NCBI RefSeq assembly: GCF_005154805.1
Contig: NZ_CP039727.1
Span: forward strand, 4,771,501 to 4,835,500
Length of the DNA: 64,000 bases
Reading direction: 5' to 3'
Source of the DNA: Bacillus sp. S3
Lineage (GTDB): Bacteria > Bacillota > Bacilli > Bacillales > Cytobacillaceae
In this document: positions 44,239 to 53,609 of the stretch, one piece after another
How the letters are laid out: each line of letters starts with the position of its first letter
How positions within the stretch are numbered: the first letter of the stretch is position 1
Position numbers and translations under genes: made by a program
Notes under the pieces: generated by a model
What the model was told of the DNA's origin: nothing
The model's input: only the letters and a program-made list of their open reading frames with translations
Database searches by the model: none

Positions 44239-44592
44239 TTACTGTATTGGATTAATCACTTCAAGGCATTTTCCATTATACGCGTCTATTCGAATGGTAG
44301 GTTCTTTTCCATCTTTCGTTTTCAGTGTCACACTCAACTCGCGTTGATTAGTGATTTGATTAAAATAACCTCTTTTTTTATCAATAGACAACTTCTCTAG
44401 TGTTATGTCGGAATAATTAAGATCCACGGGTTTAATTCCTAATTTTTTGGGTGGAATATTCAAACACAAAAATGCATAACCAGTGGCTTTATCTGTTGTC
44501 AGTATTGGCTTTTGGTATGCATATACAGACCAAATGATAAGAAAAATTAAAATGCGGATAACTTCCTTCTTCCAGTTTGCAGCCTTTAACAC
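44239..44592 (-). CDS. Membrane-anchored hypothetical protein
   Basis: This 117-residue protein has one N-terminal hydrophobic helix (RILIFLIIWSVYAY, residues 12-26) and then a soluble, probably extracellular beta-rich part ending RIDAYNGKCLEVINPIQ. It resembles small PepSY-like or secreted propeptide domains only vaguely. The start is GTG 44592 with GGTGAG six bases upstream. I do not recognise a family. The 150-base gap after it holds nothing clear. Confidence 0.65.
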   Translation of the reverse strand: MLKAANWKKEVIRILIFLIIWSVYAYQKPILTTDKATGYAFLCLNIPPKKLGIKPVDLNYSDITLEKLSIDKKRGYFNQITNQRELSVTLKTKDGKEPTIRIDAYNGKCLEVINPIQ

Positions 44593-44756
44593 GTTTCGCT
44601 CACCCTATCTACTATCAGATAAAAATATAATTCGACATCCCCTCCAAAAGTCCTGCCTTATTACACATCCTGCGCCAATAGTTGCATACGAAAAAGGCTG
44701 CATATATAGCAGCCAGATTTTTAAGCATATAGTCATAAGTTCCGATTTTCAAAAAG

Positions 44757-45245
44757 CTAATTCCAAATCTCATCCAATTTATCCGAATAGAACTCAATTG
44801 CTTTTTTATATCGTAAGATTTCATCATCGGTAGTTGTATCTATTAAGCATGTAAGTAACCATTCCATCGCTTGGCTATGTTCGTTCAAATTATACAATGT
44901 CATCGCATAGAATGTCTGAATAGCCCTGTTGGTTGGAAAGGATTCAATCCCCTTCAGAAATATGCTTTTGGACTTTTCATAGTCTCCTAATGTTCGATAG
45001 GTGCTCCCTAATCCTAATAAGGCTCCTTCCAATTCATTTGAAGACAATCCTAATTTGATTGCTTTCTCATAAAAGGGTACGGCTTTCGATTCTTCTCCCA
45101 ATACATCGAAACTCCACGCACATTGATAGTTAATTGACGCATGATCGGGGAACTCCTCGACCAGTTTAATAAGTAATTCGCTCGATTCTTCATGGTGTCC
45201 CCTCTGCCGTAAATCAATCGCCTTCTTTAATTGCATTTCCACCAT
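44757..45245 (-). CDS. Tetratricopeptide repeat protein
   Basis: This 162-residue soluble protein has about four TPR helical pairs (AIDLRQRGHHEESSELL, INYQCAWSFDVLGEESKAV, GALLGLGSTYRTLGDYEKS, AIQTFYAMTLYNLNEHSQA), which form a protein-binding scaffold. ATG 45245 has GGAG six bases upstream and is favoured over an ATG four codons earlier. It ends upstream-to-downstream after the pdxR gene in the same direction, with a gap of 24 bases, so it may be co-transcribed with pdxR. The partner is unknown. Confidence 0.82.
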   Translation of the reverse strand: MVEMQLKKAIDLRQRGHHEESSELLIKLVEEFPDHASINYQCAWSFDVLGEESKAVPFYEKAIKLGLSSNELEGALLGLGSTYRTLGDYEKSKSIFLKGIESFPTNRAIQTFYAMTLYNLNEHSQAMEWLLTCLIDTTTDDEILRYKKAIEFYSDKLDEIWN

Positions 45246-45269
45246 TTTTATCTCCATCGCCTCACATTG

Positions 45270-46661
45270 TCATTTTGTTCTTGAAATACCCCAACATTTC
45301 ATTAATTGGTGAATGCCTTTTTCAATTTGATCGAATGGAATACCACCAAAGCCAAATAGAAAAGTTGGATATTGATAAGCAATTGGCCGTAATAGATAAT
45401 CGCTTACCGGATAGATAGCAATATTGTTATCTGCTGCAATCTGTTTTAACTGATCTTCACCTTTTGACAGGGGGACAGAAATTAAAATGTGCATTCCGGC
45501 TTGGTCGCCAGTGATGATTACATCAGGATAATGCGTTTCGAATATTTGAGTTAATTTTTCATGTTTTTTACGATAAATTTTCCGCATTCGGTTTAAGTGT
45601 TTGGAAAAATATCCATCTCTCATAAAGTTAGCTAATATATGCTGATCAAATCTAGGTACAGTTGCTGAGTAAAAACTGAAAGTCTCTTGATATTTTTGCA
45701 GTAAGGGTATCGGTAATATAAAATAAGCTACTCGTAATGATGGCATTAATGATTTGGAAAAAGTACTCATATAAATGACTTTATTGTTTTGATCTAATCC
45801 TTGTAATGCAGGAATCGGTTTTCCGATATAACGAAACTCACTATCGTAATCGTCTTCAATGATGTAGCGATTTTCACCTTTTGCTGCCCAATTTAACAGA
45901 TGCGTTCTTCTTGTTGCCGATAGAACCGCACCCGTAGGGAATTGGTGAGAGGGTGTGATGTAAACAACATTGGCATTTGTCTGTTCAAGTTCATCCACCA
46001 CTAAGCCATCTTCATCTACCCGAATGGGAATGGCTCTATTTTGCAATTGTATTTTTGGGATGGCTGAATATCCGGGATTTTCAAGGGCAAATTTTGATTC
46101 ATTTTCAAGTAATCTTAGAATCAGGGGAAGTAATTGTTCCGTTCCCGAACCAATGACAATTTGTTCTGGTTTACATACAATCCCCCTTGATTGATAAAGA
46201 TATTTTGAAATTTCCTCTCTCAAGGCAAATTCTCCTTGATGGTCTCCAATTTGTAACAACTCTTTTGAACTATGATCAAATAAATTTTTTGCATATTTTC
46301 TCCAAAGGGAAAATGGGAATGAGTCCGTATCGATTTTTCCTGGATGAAAGTCAAATTGATAGTTTTCTTTCTTGGCTGCCTCTACATGAATGTTTAAACG
46401 TCCTTTTTCAATATAGGGTAAATCATCGATCTCTTCTACAAAGAATCCAATCCGAGGTTTAGATGCCACATATCCTTCTGCAATCAGTTGGGCATAAGCC
46501 AATTCAATGGTTGTTTGACTGATATTTAAAAATTCAGCTAGAATTTTTTTTGATGGTAATTTGGTTCCAACTTCAATTTGTTTCTGGATAATAGCATCTT
46601 TAATACCGGTATAAAGCTGTTCATATAATGGCATTGTATTACTTTTATCCAATTTAAACAT
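45270..46661 (-). CDS. pdxR: PdxR-type MocR regulator of pyridoxal phosphate synthesis
   Basis: This 463-residue protein has a GntR winged helix (residues 8-75, LPSKKILAEFLNISQTTIEL) and an aminotransferase-like domain with EDDYDSEFRYI and the PLP-lysine segment STFSKSLMPSLRVAY. It is divergent from pdxS-pdxT, the gene order of PdxR regulators that activate PLP synthase genes when PLP is scarce. ATG 46661 has AAAGGTGG eight bases upstream; earlier in-frame codons are too close to that site. The identity rests on family plus position. Confidence 0.9.
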   Translation of the reverse strand: MFKLDKSNTMPLYEQLYTGIKDAIIQKQIEVGTKLPSKKILAEFLNISQTTIELAYAQLIAEGYVASKPRIGFFVEEIDDLPYIEKGRLNIHVEAAKKENYQFDFHPGKIDTDSFPFSLWRKYAKNLFDHSSKELLQIGDHQGEFALREEISKYLYQSRGIVCKPEQIVIGSGTEQLLPLILRLLENESKFALENPGYSAIPKIQLQNRAIPIRVDEDGLVVDELEQTNANVVYITPSHQFPTGAVLSATRRTHLLNWAAKGENRYIIEDDYDSEFRYIGKPIPALQGLDQNNKVIYMSTFSKSLMPSLRVAYFILPIPLLQKYQETFSFYSATVPRFDQHILANFMRDGYFSKHLNRMRKIYRKKHEKLTQIFETHYPDVIITGDQAGMHILISVPLSKGEDQLKQIAADNNIAIYPVSDYLLRPIAYQYPTFLFGFGGIPFDQIEKGIHQLMKCWGISRTK

Positions 46662-46777
46662 AAGCATATCCACCTTTAATCCCCCCTGCTGACCATATGA
46701 ATTTTTTAAAAATTGAACCTTTTCATAATGTTAATTTCTATTATACTAATAATCATAAATGTTTGGAGGTTCTTTAT

Positions 46778-47662
46778 ATGAAAAAAGTAGGTACAGAAAC
46801 AGTAAAACGCGGAATGGCAGAAATGCAAAAAGGCGGCGTCATTATGGACGTCATTAATGCCGAACAAGCAAAAATTGCAGAGGCTGCAGGTGCAGTTGCG
46901 GTTATGGCTTTAGAGCGAGTGCCATCAGACATCCGGGCAGCTGGCGGAGTAGCCCGTATGGCAGATCCTCGTATAGTAGAGGAAGTAATGAATGCTGTAA
47001 CGATTCCAGTAATGGCAAAAGCACGTATTGGCCACATTGTAGAAGCACGTGTATTAGAATCAATGGGTGTCGATTACATTGATGAAAGTGAAGTATTAAC
47101 ACCTGCAGATGAAGAATTCCATTTATTAAAAAGTGAATACACCGTACCTTTTGTTTGCGGCTGCCGCGATTTAGGGGAAGCTGCACGCCGTATTGGAGAA
47201 GGAGCATCCATGTTACGAACAAAAGGGGAACCGGGAACCGGTAATATTGTAGAAGCGGTTCGTCATATTCGTAAAGTGAATGCACAAGTAAGACGTGTTG
47301 TCAGTATGAGTACAGATGAATTAATGACAGAGGCAAAAGTTTTAGGCGCACCATTTGAATTATTAGTAGAAATCAAAAAATTAGGCCGCTTACCAGTTGT
47401 AAACTTTGCTGCTGGCGGTGTGGCAACACCCCCTGATGCTGCTTTAATGATGGAACTTGGCGCAGATGGTGTATTTGTTGGATCAGGAATTTTCAAATCT
47501 GATAACCCAGAGAAATTCGCACGTGCAATTGTAGAGGCAACAACACACTATCAAGACTATAAACTGATTGCTGAAATTTCTAAAGAATTGGGTACACCTA
47601 TGAAGGGTATTGAAATTGCAACGCTACATGCAAGTGAACGTATGCAGGATCGTGGCTGGTAA
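46778..47662 (+). CDS. pdxS: Pyridoxal 5'-phosphate synthase subunit PdxS
   Basis: This 294-residue (beta/alpha)8 enzyme makes pyridoxal phosphate from ribose 5-phosphate, glyceraldehyde 3-phosphate and ammonia. Family hallmarks include [20 protein letters not shown] at residues 4-23, [10 protein letters not shown] with the active-site lysine near residue 82, and [14 protein letters not shown] near 153. TGGAGG is seven to eight bases before ATG 46778. It is followed after one base by pdxT, whose product supplies the ammonia. The two form the 12+12 PLP synthase. Confidence 0.98.
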   Translation: MKKVGTETVKRGMAEMQKGGVIMDVINAEQAKIAEAAGAVAVMALERVPSDIRAAGGVARMADPRIVEEVMNAVTIPVMAKARIGHIVEARVLESMGVDYIDESEVLTPADEEFHLLKSEYTVPFVCGCRDLGEAARRIGEGASMLRTKGEPGTGNIVEAVRHIRKVNAQVRRVVSMSTDELMTEAKVLGAPFELLVEIKKLGRLPVVNFAAGGVATPPDAALMMELGADGVFVGSGIFKSDNPEKFARAIVEATTHYQDYKLIAEISKELGTPMKGIEIATLHASERMQDRGW

Positions 47663-47663
47663 T

Positions 47664-48254
47664 ATGCTTAAAATCGGTATATTGGCATTACAAGGTGCAG
47701 TCAGAGAGCATAGTAGACAAATTGAAGAACTTGGTTGTGAGGCAATCCCCGTTAAATCGGTTGAAGATCTAAAAGGAATAAATGGTCTGATATTACCTGG
47801 AGGCGAAAGCACGACAATAAGTAAACTGCTGGACCGTTACGACTTACTAGAACCTATTCGCGCTTTGGCAGACAAAGGAATTCCTATGTTCGGAACATGT
47901 GCAGGCCTGATTTTATTAGCAAAAAATATCGTTGGCCAAGCTTCGCCGCATCTAGGATTAATGGATGTAGTTGTTGAACGGAATTCATTTGGACGCCAAG
48001 TAGATAGTTTTGAAGCAGACCTATCCGTTCGAGGAGAAGGCGGAGATTTTCCTGCTGTTTTTATCCGGGCACCGCATATCGTCGCTGCAGGTGAAAATGT
48101 TGAAATTCTAGCAAAATATGAAGAACGCATTGTTTTAGCTCGGGAGGGTCAATTTTTAGGTTGTTCCTTTCATCCAGAGTTAACAGAAGATAGTAGAATT
48201 ATGAAGTATTTTATTGAAATGGTGCAAGAGAGCACAAAGTTTCTATCTCATTAG
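47664..48254 (+). CDS. pdxT: Pyridoxal 5'-phosphate synthase glutaminase subunit PdxT
   Basis: This 196-residue class I glutaminase releases ammonia from glutamine for PdxS. The catalytic triad is present: Cys79 in MFGTCAGL, and the His and Glu of FHPELTED near residues 171-173. LPGGEST near residue 44 is the oxyanion-loop region. The start lies one base after the pdxS stop, and AGGATCG within pdxS is its likely ribosome binding site, so translation is coupled. A strong terminator follows. Confidence 0.97.
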   Translation: MLKIGILALQGAVREHSRQIEELGCEAIPVKSVEDLKGINGLILPGGESTTISKLLDRYDLLEPIRALADKGIPMFGTCAGLILLAKNIVGQASPHLGLMDVVVERNSFGRQVDSFEADLSVRGEGGDFPAVFIRAPHIVAAGENVEILAKYEERIVLAREGQFLGCSFHPELTEDSRIMKYFIEMVQESTKFLSH

Positions 48255-48271
48255 TTTATAAAAATATAAAG

Positions 48272-48312
48272 CGCCCACAAATGCTGTTGACCAGCGTTTG
48301 TGGGCGTTTTAT
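48272..48312 (+). terminator. Terminator of the pdxST operon
   Basis: A 15-bp stem with one wobble (CGCCCACAAATGCTG / CAGCGTTTGTGGGCG) is followed by TTTTATT. Confidence 0.92.
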
Positions 48313-48425
48313 TCAAATTTGTCTTTCGAGAGTAAGATGTATTTTGATTAGGAAAGGTTCCATTTTTTAAACATAAGGGTCTGTTAGTATTCACTTGTGA
48401 TTTTCGTGTAGGTATGGAATTGATA

Positions 48426-48462
48426 GTAAAATGGCTCAGTATGGTGAACTGAGCCATTTTAC
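48426..48462. terminator. Perfect 14-bp hairpin, probably bidirectional
   Basis: GTAAAATGGCTCAG pairs exactly with CTGAGCCATTTTAC around a 9-nt loop. It lies between pdxT and the minus-strand VOC gene and could terminate the latter. Confidence 0.65.
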
Positions 48463-48542
48463 ATTTAATTGCAAAAACAGTTATAAAAGGCAGTACAAAT
48501 TCAGCTGCATTTTTGAGTTTTTGCGATAGGAAACGGAATCCG

Positions 48543-48893
48543 TTATTTCTCCCATAGTTCAATTAGTCTGCCTTCGGGATCTTTAATCCAAATAAACTGA
48601 CCAAAATCACTACTCTCTTTTTCCTTTGCAAGAGGTACACCCATTTGTTCAAGATGCTGAATTGTCTCGTTTAGATCATAAACTTGGAAATTTAACATCA
48701 CTTGCTGTTCTGTTGGGAAATAAGGGTCATCTTCAGTAAAGAAAGAAAAGACAGTTTCATTTTCTGAATCGGATTTAATAATAGTCCCATTCCACTTATC
48801 AATTTCCAGCTTCAGCACTTCACTGTACCATTTTTTTATCGCATCTAGATTTTTAGTCCTCCAAAAGATTCCGCCGAAACCTTTTATCATCAT
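48543..48893 (-). CDS. VOC family (glyoxalase/bleomycin resistance-like) protein
   Basis: This 116-residue protein has the two beta-alpha-beta-beta-beta halves of VOC proteins: FGGIFWRTKNLDAIKKWYSE at the start and DFGQFIWIKDPEGRLIELWE at the end, with a C-terminal metal-ligand glutamate. The N-terminal ligand position carries Phe or Trp instead of His, so metal binding is doubtful. Function is unknown. ATG 48893 has GAGGGAG upstream; an in-frame GTG at 48908 is possible. Confidence 0.83.
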   Translation of the reverse strand: MMIKGFGGIFWRTKNLDAIKKWYSEVLKLEIDKWNGTIIKSDSENETVFSFFTEDDPYFPTEQQVMLNFQVYDLNETIQHLEQMGVPLAKEKESSDFGQFIWIKDPEGRLIELWEK

Positions 48894-49018
48894 ACTAAAC
48901 TCCCTCACTTTTCTAATTACTATTTTTTAAATTAAATTAGTAATTCAAGAAAAAAATATAAATACCTTCATCACCCAACCTTTTAGGTGAAAAAAGAACT
49001 TTCATTTAATGATCACGC

Positions 49019-49954
49019 TTAGTTTTTCAGACATTTGTTAGGATCAATTCTGATGGAATCCCAGTTTCCTTCAGAATCCTTTTTAAATTGAGAAATTAAT
49101 ACATCTGTATCATTTGTTAATTGATAAAAGATAAACCGATAATCGGCTCCGTCCGTACCAATAAAATCAATGGTTTTGACGTAACCATCTTGTTTAGTAG
49201 GCAGCTGTTTTTTTATTAATTTGCACCATTCACCATACATAATACCAACGACTGCTTCCGCATCATGCTGCCAAAGATGATAGGGGGCACATAGGAAGTC
49301 CTCTCCGTACAATTTCATCTGGTCAATTTTATATAGATTTTGAACTTTTTTTAATTGGACATAGCCGTAATAATAAGCAAAATAGGTGACACCTTTTAAT
49401 GAACCTTCGATGCTTTCCAGCTCAATGAAATAAGGAACAATGCCTTTTTCATCAGGAAGTCTGTTCATCTTAATTAAATTTAGATGTCCAATTCCAGCAA
49501 ACGATTGAAGATATTCATTATAGGAAACCCTTTTGTGATAGTCGTTAGTAAAAAAGTTATAAGCAATTGGATAGGGCAACTTTGCCATCCCCACCGTTCC
49601 GCACCCACCCAACTGGTTTTGAGTGAGGTTTTCTGCCTCTCTTAAAATACTAAAGTAGTTTAAAACAGTTTCATCAGGAGTCCGAGATAATGTTGCAGGT
49701 AGTTTAATTTCTTTGTAGTTTTTTTCATAATAGGGAGCAAAAAATTGGCTGTTCTTGATAAGGGTATTTTTAATTGGGAGGCGGGAAGGACGAAAGTATT
49801 TTTCGGCATCTCTGGAACTTATTAACGAAGTTTGGTTTCGTTCAACTGGTTGCCCAAATGTTTGTGGTTCGTATTGAGCTCCCAAAACGAGAGTCAATTT
49901 TTTTCTGAGATCATGATTGAACGTCCGATTTATCCATTTTCTAAAGTAATTCAA
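49019..49954 (-). CDS. Hypothetical protein, 311 residues
   Basis: This soluble protein lacks a signal peptide and transmembrane helix and is rich in aromatic residues. It contains LVLGAQYEPQTFGQPVERN near residue 23, GGCGTVGMAKLPYPIAYNF near 115, and YHLWQHDAEAVVGIMYGEW near 226. The start is TTG 49954 behind AGGGGGAG. I do not recognise a family. Codon use and length suggest a real gene. Confidence 0.7.
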   Translation of the reverse strand: MNYFRKWINRTFNHDLRKKLTLVLGAQYEPQTFGQPVERNQTSLISSRDAEKYFRPSRLPIKNTLIKNSQFFAPYYEKNYKEIKLPATLSRTPDETVLNYFSILREAENLTQNQLGGCGTVGMAKLPYPIAYNFFTNDYHKRVSYNEYLQSFAGIGHLNLIKMNRLPDEKGIVPYFIELESIEGSLKGVTYFAYYYGYVQLKKVQNLYKIDQMKLYGEDFLCAPYHLWQHDAEAVVGIMYGEWCKLIKKQLPTKQDGYVKTIDFIGTDGADYRFIFYQLTNDTDVLISQFKKDSEGNWDSIRIDPNKCLKN

Positions 49955-49988
49955 TTAGACTCCCCCTTCAAGAATATACTGTTTTACC

Positions 49989-50153
49989 TTATTCACTTTT
50001 CCTGAAGATTATTAATCCTGGACGGTCAACAGGTGTGTAGTAACCAAATTTTAAATAGTCCACTAAGTATTTCTTTTTACCAATTTGTATAGCAATTTCA
50101 TTGCCGGTTTTTAATCCTAGATTTTTAGCATAATAATGTTTATCTATTCCTTT
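49989..50153 (-). pseudogene. Gene remnant, 54 codons without a start
   Basis: An open minus-strand stretch reads DKHYYAKNLGLKTGNEIAI, then GKKKYLVDYLKFGYYTPVDR before a stop at 49989. It has clear coding style but no ATG, GTG or TTG before the upstream stop. A short hydrophobic stretch (GGLICIIIGCPLAYY) lies just upstream in another frame. The parent protein is unknown. The rest of 49955-50363 has no gene. Confidence 0.45.
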
Positions 50154-50363
50154 TTACTCTTATAATAAGCTAACGGGCAACCAATAATTATACAAATAAG
50201 TCCACCTTTTCATGATTGACATTTTTTGTTTTTTTCTTGAACCAACCTGAATCCAATATGCTTGAAGCTACACCATTCTATCACCTATAAAAAGCCCTAG
50301 AATGATACTGTTTAACAATAGGATTAAAGGGTATAAACATATCGACAAGGAGGATGAGATATT

Positions 50364-50627
50364 ATGCTAAATAAGATTGTTGGCACATTAGCCATAGGTG
50401 GAGCTGCTTACCTGTTGAGGAATAAGGAATCTCGCACTAAAGTCATAAATCAAATAAAAAGCATTGCCTCTTCAGAAAACATTGATAAAATAAAGGACCA
50501 AATCCGGTCACTGTCCGACCAAAGCTCAAAAGAGAATTCTGACCAGTCGAAGTTAGTAGAGTCTATGTCAGACCCGGCATTACCAGATTACGCAACAACA
50601 GCAGGGGCTCAAGCGGGAAGGCTCTAA
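50364..50627 (+). CDS. Small hypothetical protein, 87 residues
   Basis: The N-terminus (MLNKIVGTLAIGGAAYLLRN) is a short hydrophobic glycine-rich helix, as in YtxH-like proteins. A charged, probably helical part (KIKDQIRSLSDQSSKENSDQ) and a TTAGAQAGRL C-terminus follow. AAGGAGG lies at suitable distance from the ATG. The function is unknown; it may be membrane-associated. Confidence 0.7.
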   Translation: MLNKIVGTLAIGGAAYLLRNKESRTKVINQIKSIASSENIDKIKDQIRSLSDQSSKENSDQSKLVESMSDPALPDYATTAGAQAGRL

Positions 50628-50653
50628 TGTGAGATCCACCAATGTTCAAGTCT

Positions 50654-50690
50654 AAAAAGGAATCAGTTGAATGGCTGTTTCCTTTTTTTG
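50654..50690 (+). terminator. Terminator of the 87-residue gene
   Basis: An AAAAAGGAATCAG arm pairs with CTGTTTCCTTTTTT with one bulge, followed by a T-run. Confidence 0.75.
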
Positions 50691-50814
50691 TTTTGGAATA
50701 GAAACAGAGCTGCTATTATTGCCGCAGCAATCCACTCTTTAGTCAAATGCTCTTATATACAGACTCATCCTATCAGGTGAATTTTCTTCATTTTCATTTC
50801 CTCTAGTAATTCAA

Positions 50815-50943
50815 TTAATCAGCTGGCTCTATTAAAATGGTTAATTCAAATAAGCTCTTATCAAGCATTAAAGTCACATCATCTTCTTTTCCACTGTAGA
50901 GGTGATATCGTATCGTATATTGGGGTAACTTAAAGATTCTCAA
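50815..50943 (-). CDS. Possible short gene or gene remnant, 42 codons
   Basis: The minus strand reads LPQYTIRYHLYSGKEDDVTL, then LDKSLFELTILIEPAD before a stop, with TTG at 50943 as the only start. No ribosome binding site is visible. The coding style is good, so it is more probably the end of a decayed gene. The family is unknown. Confidence 0.3.
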   Translation of the reverse strand: MRIFKLPQYTIRYHLYSGKEDDVTLMLDKSLFELTILIEPAD

Positions 50944-50980
50944 TTATTCTTACATTGTTAAGGGGGTAGTAAAACAGAAG

Positions 50981-51601
50981 TTATTTCTTATACATATCGG
51001 TCCATAAAACTCTGTACAAAAGTGCAATCTCGGCTTCTTCCATACCCGTGGGCAGTTCCCCATTTTCGCTTCCAACAGAACGCAGTCCGTTTTTAGTAGT
51101 GCCTAGCCACGCCGCTAAATAAACAGGTTTATTTTTCTCTAAAGTAACTTTTTCGTCTACTAGCTTACTAAAAGAAACCGAGAACATTTTCATGTTAGTT
51201 GGGTAAATCGCTGTATTAACCCCAGAAGGTGTACCAGCTGTCAGTTTTAAAGAATAGTCTTCGTCCTGAATGTTGCTAATTCCAAAAGAAATGAGGCTGT
51301 CTTTAAATGTTGCTTTCGGTTCATTCGAAGTGGATAGCAACGCTTCTTTAAATTTTCCGTTTTCATATTTCTCAATGGCAAATTGTAAATCATCTTCTTT
51401 CTTCAATTCGCCTTCCAACTTAAAAAATTCAATATCCTCTACACCTGTTTTACTTATGAGCAAGCTTTCTTTTTCAGTCATGTTATATGGCACAACAGTT
51501 ATCTTCCCATATGATGACGCTTTTTCTTTTCCCACACCTGAACACCCTGTTAACAACAAGGTGAAAATTATAAAAAAGCAACAGATTTTAATGTATCGCA
51601 T
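50981..51601 (-). CDS. Hypothetical lipoprotein, 206 residues
   Basis: The N-terminus is a lipoprotein signal (MRYIKICCFFIIFTLLLTGC), with the lipobox LTGC placing the anchor cysteine near residue 20. The mature part is beta-rich and charged (GKITVVPYNMTEKESLLISK, WLGTTKNGLRSVGSENGEL). GGGGGATTT precedes the ATG. It should sit on the outer face of the membrane. I do not recognise a family. Confidence 0.75.
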   Translation of the reverse strand: MRYIKICCFFIIFTLLLTGCSGVGKEKASSYGKITVVPYNMTEKESLLISKTGVEDIEFFKLEGELKKEDDLQFAIEKYENGKFKEALLSTSNEPKATFKDSLISFGISNIQDEDYSLKLTAGTPSGVNTAIYPTNMKMFSVSFSKLVDEKVTLEKNKPVYLAAWLGTTKNGLRSVGSENGELPTGMEEAEIALLYRVLWTDMYKK

Positions 51602-51751
51602 TATTTAAATCCCCCAATTAATCAATAAAAACAATAGGAGCAGTCATACTCGTGTGTAAAAAACTCAGAACCATTATGTAGCAATAAAAAATCCTTTTCC
51701 TTATTTCCATAAACGTTTGGAAGTGACTTTATTATTATCATTTTCTAAAAG

Positions 51752-51867
51752 ATGAAATTTGACTTGCTCTATCTATGCCTGACCATCTGGCATCCCCAAT
51801 CCTACACATGCCGTTTTAACATCAATCAGTCCAACTGTTCTCCATCCAATTCCCATTCCGCTTGCCC
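51752..51867 (-). pseudogene. Partial duplicate of the VOC gene at 52569-53006
   Basis: About 116 bases closely match 52791-52917, including CATCTGGCATCCCCAATCC and CCAATTCCCATTCCGCTTGC, with a deletion of about 11 bases and scattered changes. The copy has no intact frame. It lies in the spacer between the lipoprotein gene and the next membrane protein gene. Confidence 0.8.
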
Positions 51868-51883
51868 TTTCATTATTAAAGCT

Positions 51884-52309
51884 TTATTCCTCATGATCTG
51901 TACGTAGAGGTGAAGCATATAGATTAATAAATAATATGTAAACAGGATACAGAATGACAGACCCATAAATCAGAAGGCTAAATCTCGGAAAAAGTGTGAC
52001 TCCTGCATTAATAGGAAAGACAACAGGGAAAAAAGAGAAAAAAAGAATAAAATAAGGTGCCCACAAAAGGTATGACAAATAGCTGTATTTTCTACCTATA
52101 GTCCATTTTTTTGTTAAGCAAATGAAGAAAATGGTCGAAAGTAGAAGTCCAATAACATTAATAACAGCAATGACAAAGTAAACATTATCCCATTCCCAGC
52201 CAGTTAACGTACTAATATGAGATACATTTACTATGAGTTCGATTGCAATATACAACGCTATAGCGTATAAGGCACTAATAGTATTTAACTTTATTAAAAA
52301 CTTCATCAT
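51884..52309 (-). CDS. Hypothetical membrane protein, 141 residues
   Basis: Four hydrophobic segments are visible (about residues 5-30, 44-66, 79-103 and 110-133), separated by short loops such as CLTKKWTIGRKYS. It is predicted to be an integral membrane protein. AGGAGG precedes two adjacent ATG codons, so the start is uncertain by one. Function and family are unknown. It lies between a VOC gene and its partial duplicate. Confidence 0.72.
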   Translation of the reverse strand: MMKFLIKLNTISALYAIALYIAIELIVNVSHISTLTGWEWDNVYFVIAVINVIGLLLSTIFFICLTKKWTIGRKYSYLSYLLWAPYFILFFSFFPVVFPINAGVTLFPRFSLLIYGSVILYPVYILFINLYASPLRTDHEE

Positions 52310-52459
52310 AAACCTCCTAAATTAAGAAACAGCAGCACCTCTGAGTTCAGTTCTTTATTCAATTATAATCATTTTTAAAGTAAACTGCCCCTTTCGTACA
52401 TCAAAAAACGGATTGCCACAGCAATCATTCCTGAATCTGCGAACGCCGTTAGTTGTATA

Positions 52460-52484
52460 ATAAAAAGCTGCCAATGAAGGCAGC
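52460..52484 (-). terminator. Terminator of the 145-residue VOC gene
   Basis: A 6-bp GC stem (GCTGCC / GGCAGC) is followed on the minus strand by TTTTTATT, 85 bases past the stop. Confidence 0.75.
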
Positions 52485-52568
52485 CGGATCTTCCAGTATC
52501 GCACCCTTTTGTTTAAGAAAAAATCTTTAAAGTTGGAGATTGAAATCATTTAAAGTCCCATTCCATAT

Positions 52569-53006
52569 TTATCTGATTTTCTCCGCCAACTCTAAAATAA
52601 TTCCCTCTGGACCACGAACGTAGCATAACTTATAACTTTCTTCATATTGCTGTATCTCGCTAAAGATTTCCGTGCCCTTCTTTTTCAATTTTGCAACAAT
52701 GGCTTCAATATCTTCCACAGCAAAGCAAATATGTCGGATACCCAGCGTATTTGCAAAAGGTTGCTGAACACCTTTTTCATCTGACGGCGTATGAAATTTG
52801 ACTAGCTCTATCCATGCCTGACCATCTGGCATCCCCAATCCTACACATGCCGTTTTAACACCATTAAGCCCAACAATTCTGTCCAGCTGTTCTCCATCCA
52901 ATTCCCATTCCGCTTGCACTTCAAGTCCTAAATCAAGAAAAAACGCTTTAGCCGCTGAAAGATCATTTACGTTTATACTCACATGATCTATCCTATTGAT
53001 CTTCAT
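52569..53006 (-). CDS. VOC family protein (methylmalonyl-CoA epimerase / glyoxalase-like)
   Basis: This 145-residue protein has both VOC half-domains. RIDHVSINVNDL supplies a His near residue 8, AWIELVKFHTP a Glu near residue 67, GIRHICFAVEDI a His near 92, and GPEGIILELAEK a Glu near 139; together they form a full metal site, so it is probably an active metal-dependent lyase, isomerase or dioxygenase. AGGAGG fits the ATG. The substrate is unknown. A partial copy lies at 51752-51867. Confidence 0.87.
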   Translation of the reverse strand: MKINRIDHVSINVNDLSAAKAFFLDLGLEVQAEWELDGEQLDRIVGLNGVKTACVGLGMPDGQAWIELVKFHTPSDEKGVQQPFANTLGIRHICFAVEDIEAIVAKLKKKGTEIFSEIQQYEESYKLCYVRGPEGIILELAEKIR

Positions 53007-53072
53007 ATCTCATACCTCCTATTTTCCTGTTATTTTCAATTGCCCTCTTTCGCTCTATTTTGACTAATCCCT

Positions 53073-53204
53073 TCACCAAATGTTCCCTATAAGGCGAATG
53101 ATCATTTTTGGTATAAACATTAAGATATTCCAAACCACTTCAAATATGAACTCAATTAGGGTATCTTTAAAAAAACCGTCTCTATTTCTTTTTTTATTTT
53201 TCAT
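53073..53204 (-). CDS. Small basic amphipathic protein, 43 residues
   Basis: This short frame starts MKNKKRNRDGFFKDTLIEF and ends PKMIIRLIGNIW. It has a basic head, a hydrophobic amphipathic helix and a C-terminal tryptophan. GGGAG lies seven bases before the ATG. The pattern recalls short Bacillus proteins annotated as hypothetical. Membrane association is likely; function is unknown. Confidence 0.55.
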   Translation of the reverse strand: MKNKKRNRDGFFKDTLIEFIFEVVWNILMFIPKMIIRLIGNIW

Positions 53205-53373
53205 CTCATAACTCCCAATTACTCAATCTTTGTTTAACTATTCGGCTTTATTCATCAAACATTTAATTAAGGTTTTCATCAGAATAAAGCCTATAATTTT
53301 CATAATTACCAATGTATAGTTACAATCATATCATGATTAGGACTCCGGCCTTTTATTTATTGATGACTAATAA

Positions 53374-53520
53374 GGTATAGTCGCAGTTGTAAACTTCCCA
53401 ACTCGTCGAATTGTTGGATTCAAATCAGAGGTATTAGTTATTGGAGGTGTAACAGAAGAGGGTGATGAAGTTCTTTTAAAACTAGATGAGCCTGTTAAAA
53501 ATGGTACACCGATTGCCTAA
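53374..53520 (+). pseudogene. CsaA-like chaperone remnant (C-terminal tRNA-binding-fold part)
   Basis: A 49-codon open stretch reads VAVVNFPTRRIVGFKSEVLV and ends LKLDEPVKNGTPIA. This matches the end of the CsaA secretion chaperone, whose fold is that of tRNA-binding domains. The first half of the gene, including any start codon, is missing, and stops precede the fragment. Confidence 0.75.
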
Positions 53521-53561
53521 GTATGGATCGTCATACGACGGTCTTTTGTTATTTGCATCAT

Positions 53562-53590
53562 CAAAAAAAGAACCGGTTCGGTCCTTTTTG
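53562..53590 (-). terminator. Terminator of the 176-residue lipoprotein gene
   Basis: On the minus strand AAAGGACCG pairs with CGGTTCTTT (one mismatch) and runs into seven T residues, 20 bases past the stop. Confidence 0.7.
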
Positions 53591-53609
53591 TCCTTGCTGG
53601 TTAAATTGT

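Noticed and set aside
44615..44827. 70-codon minus-strand frame
   Set aside because: It overlaps the end of the TPR gene in another frame and has no domain or ribosome binding site.
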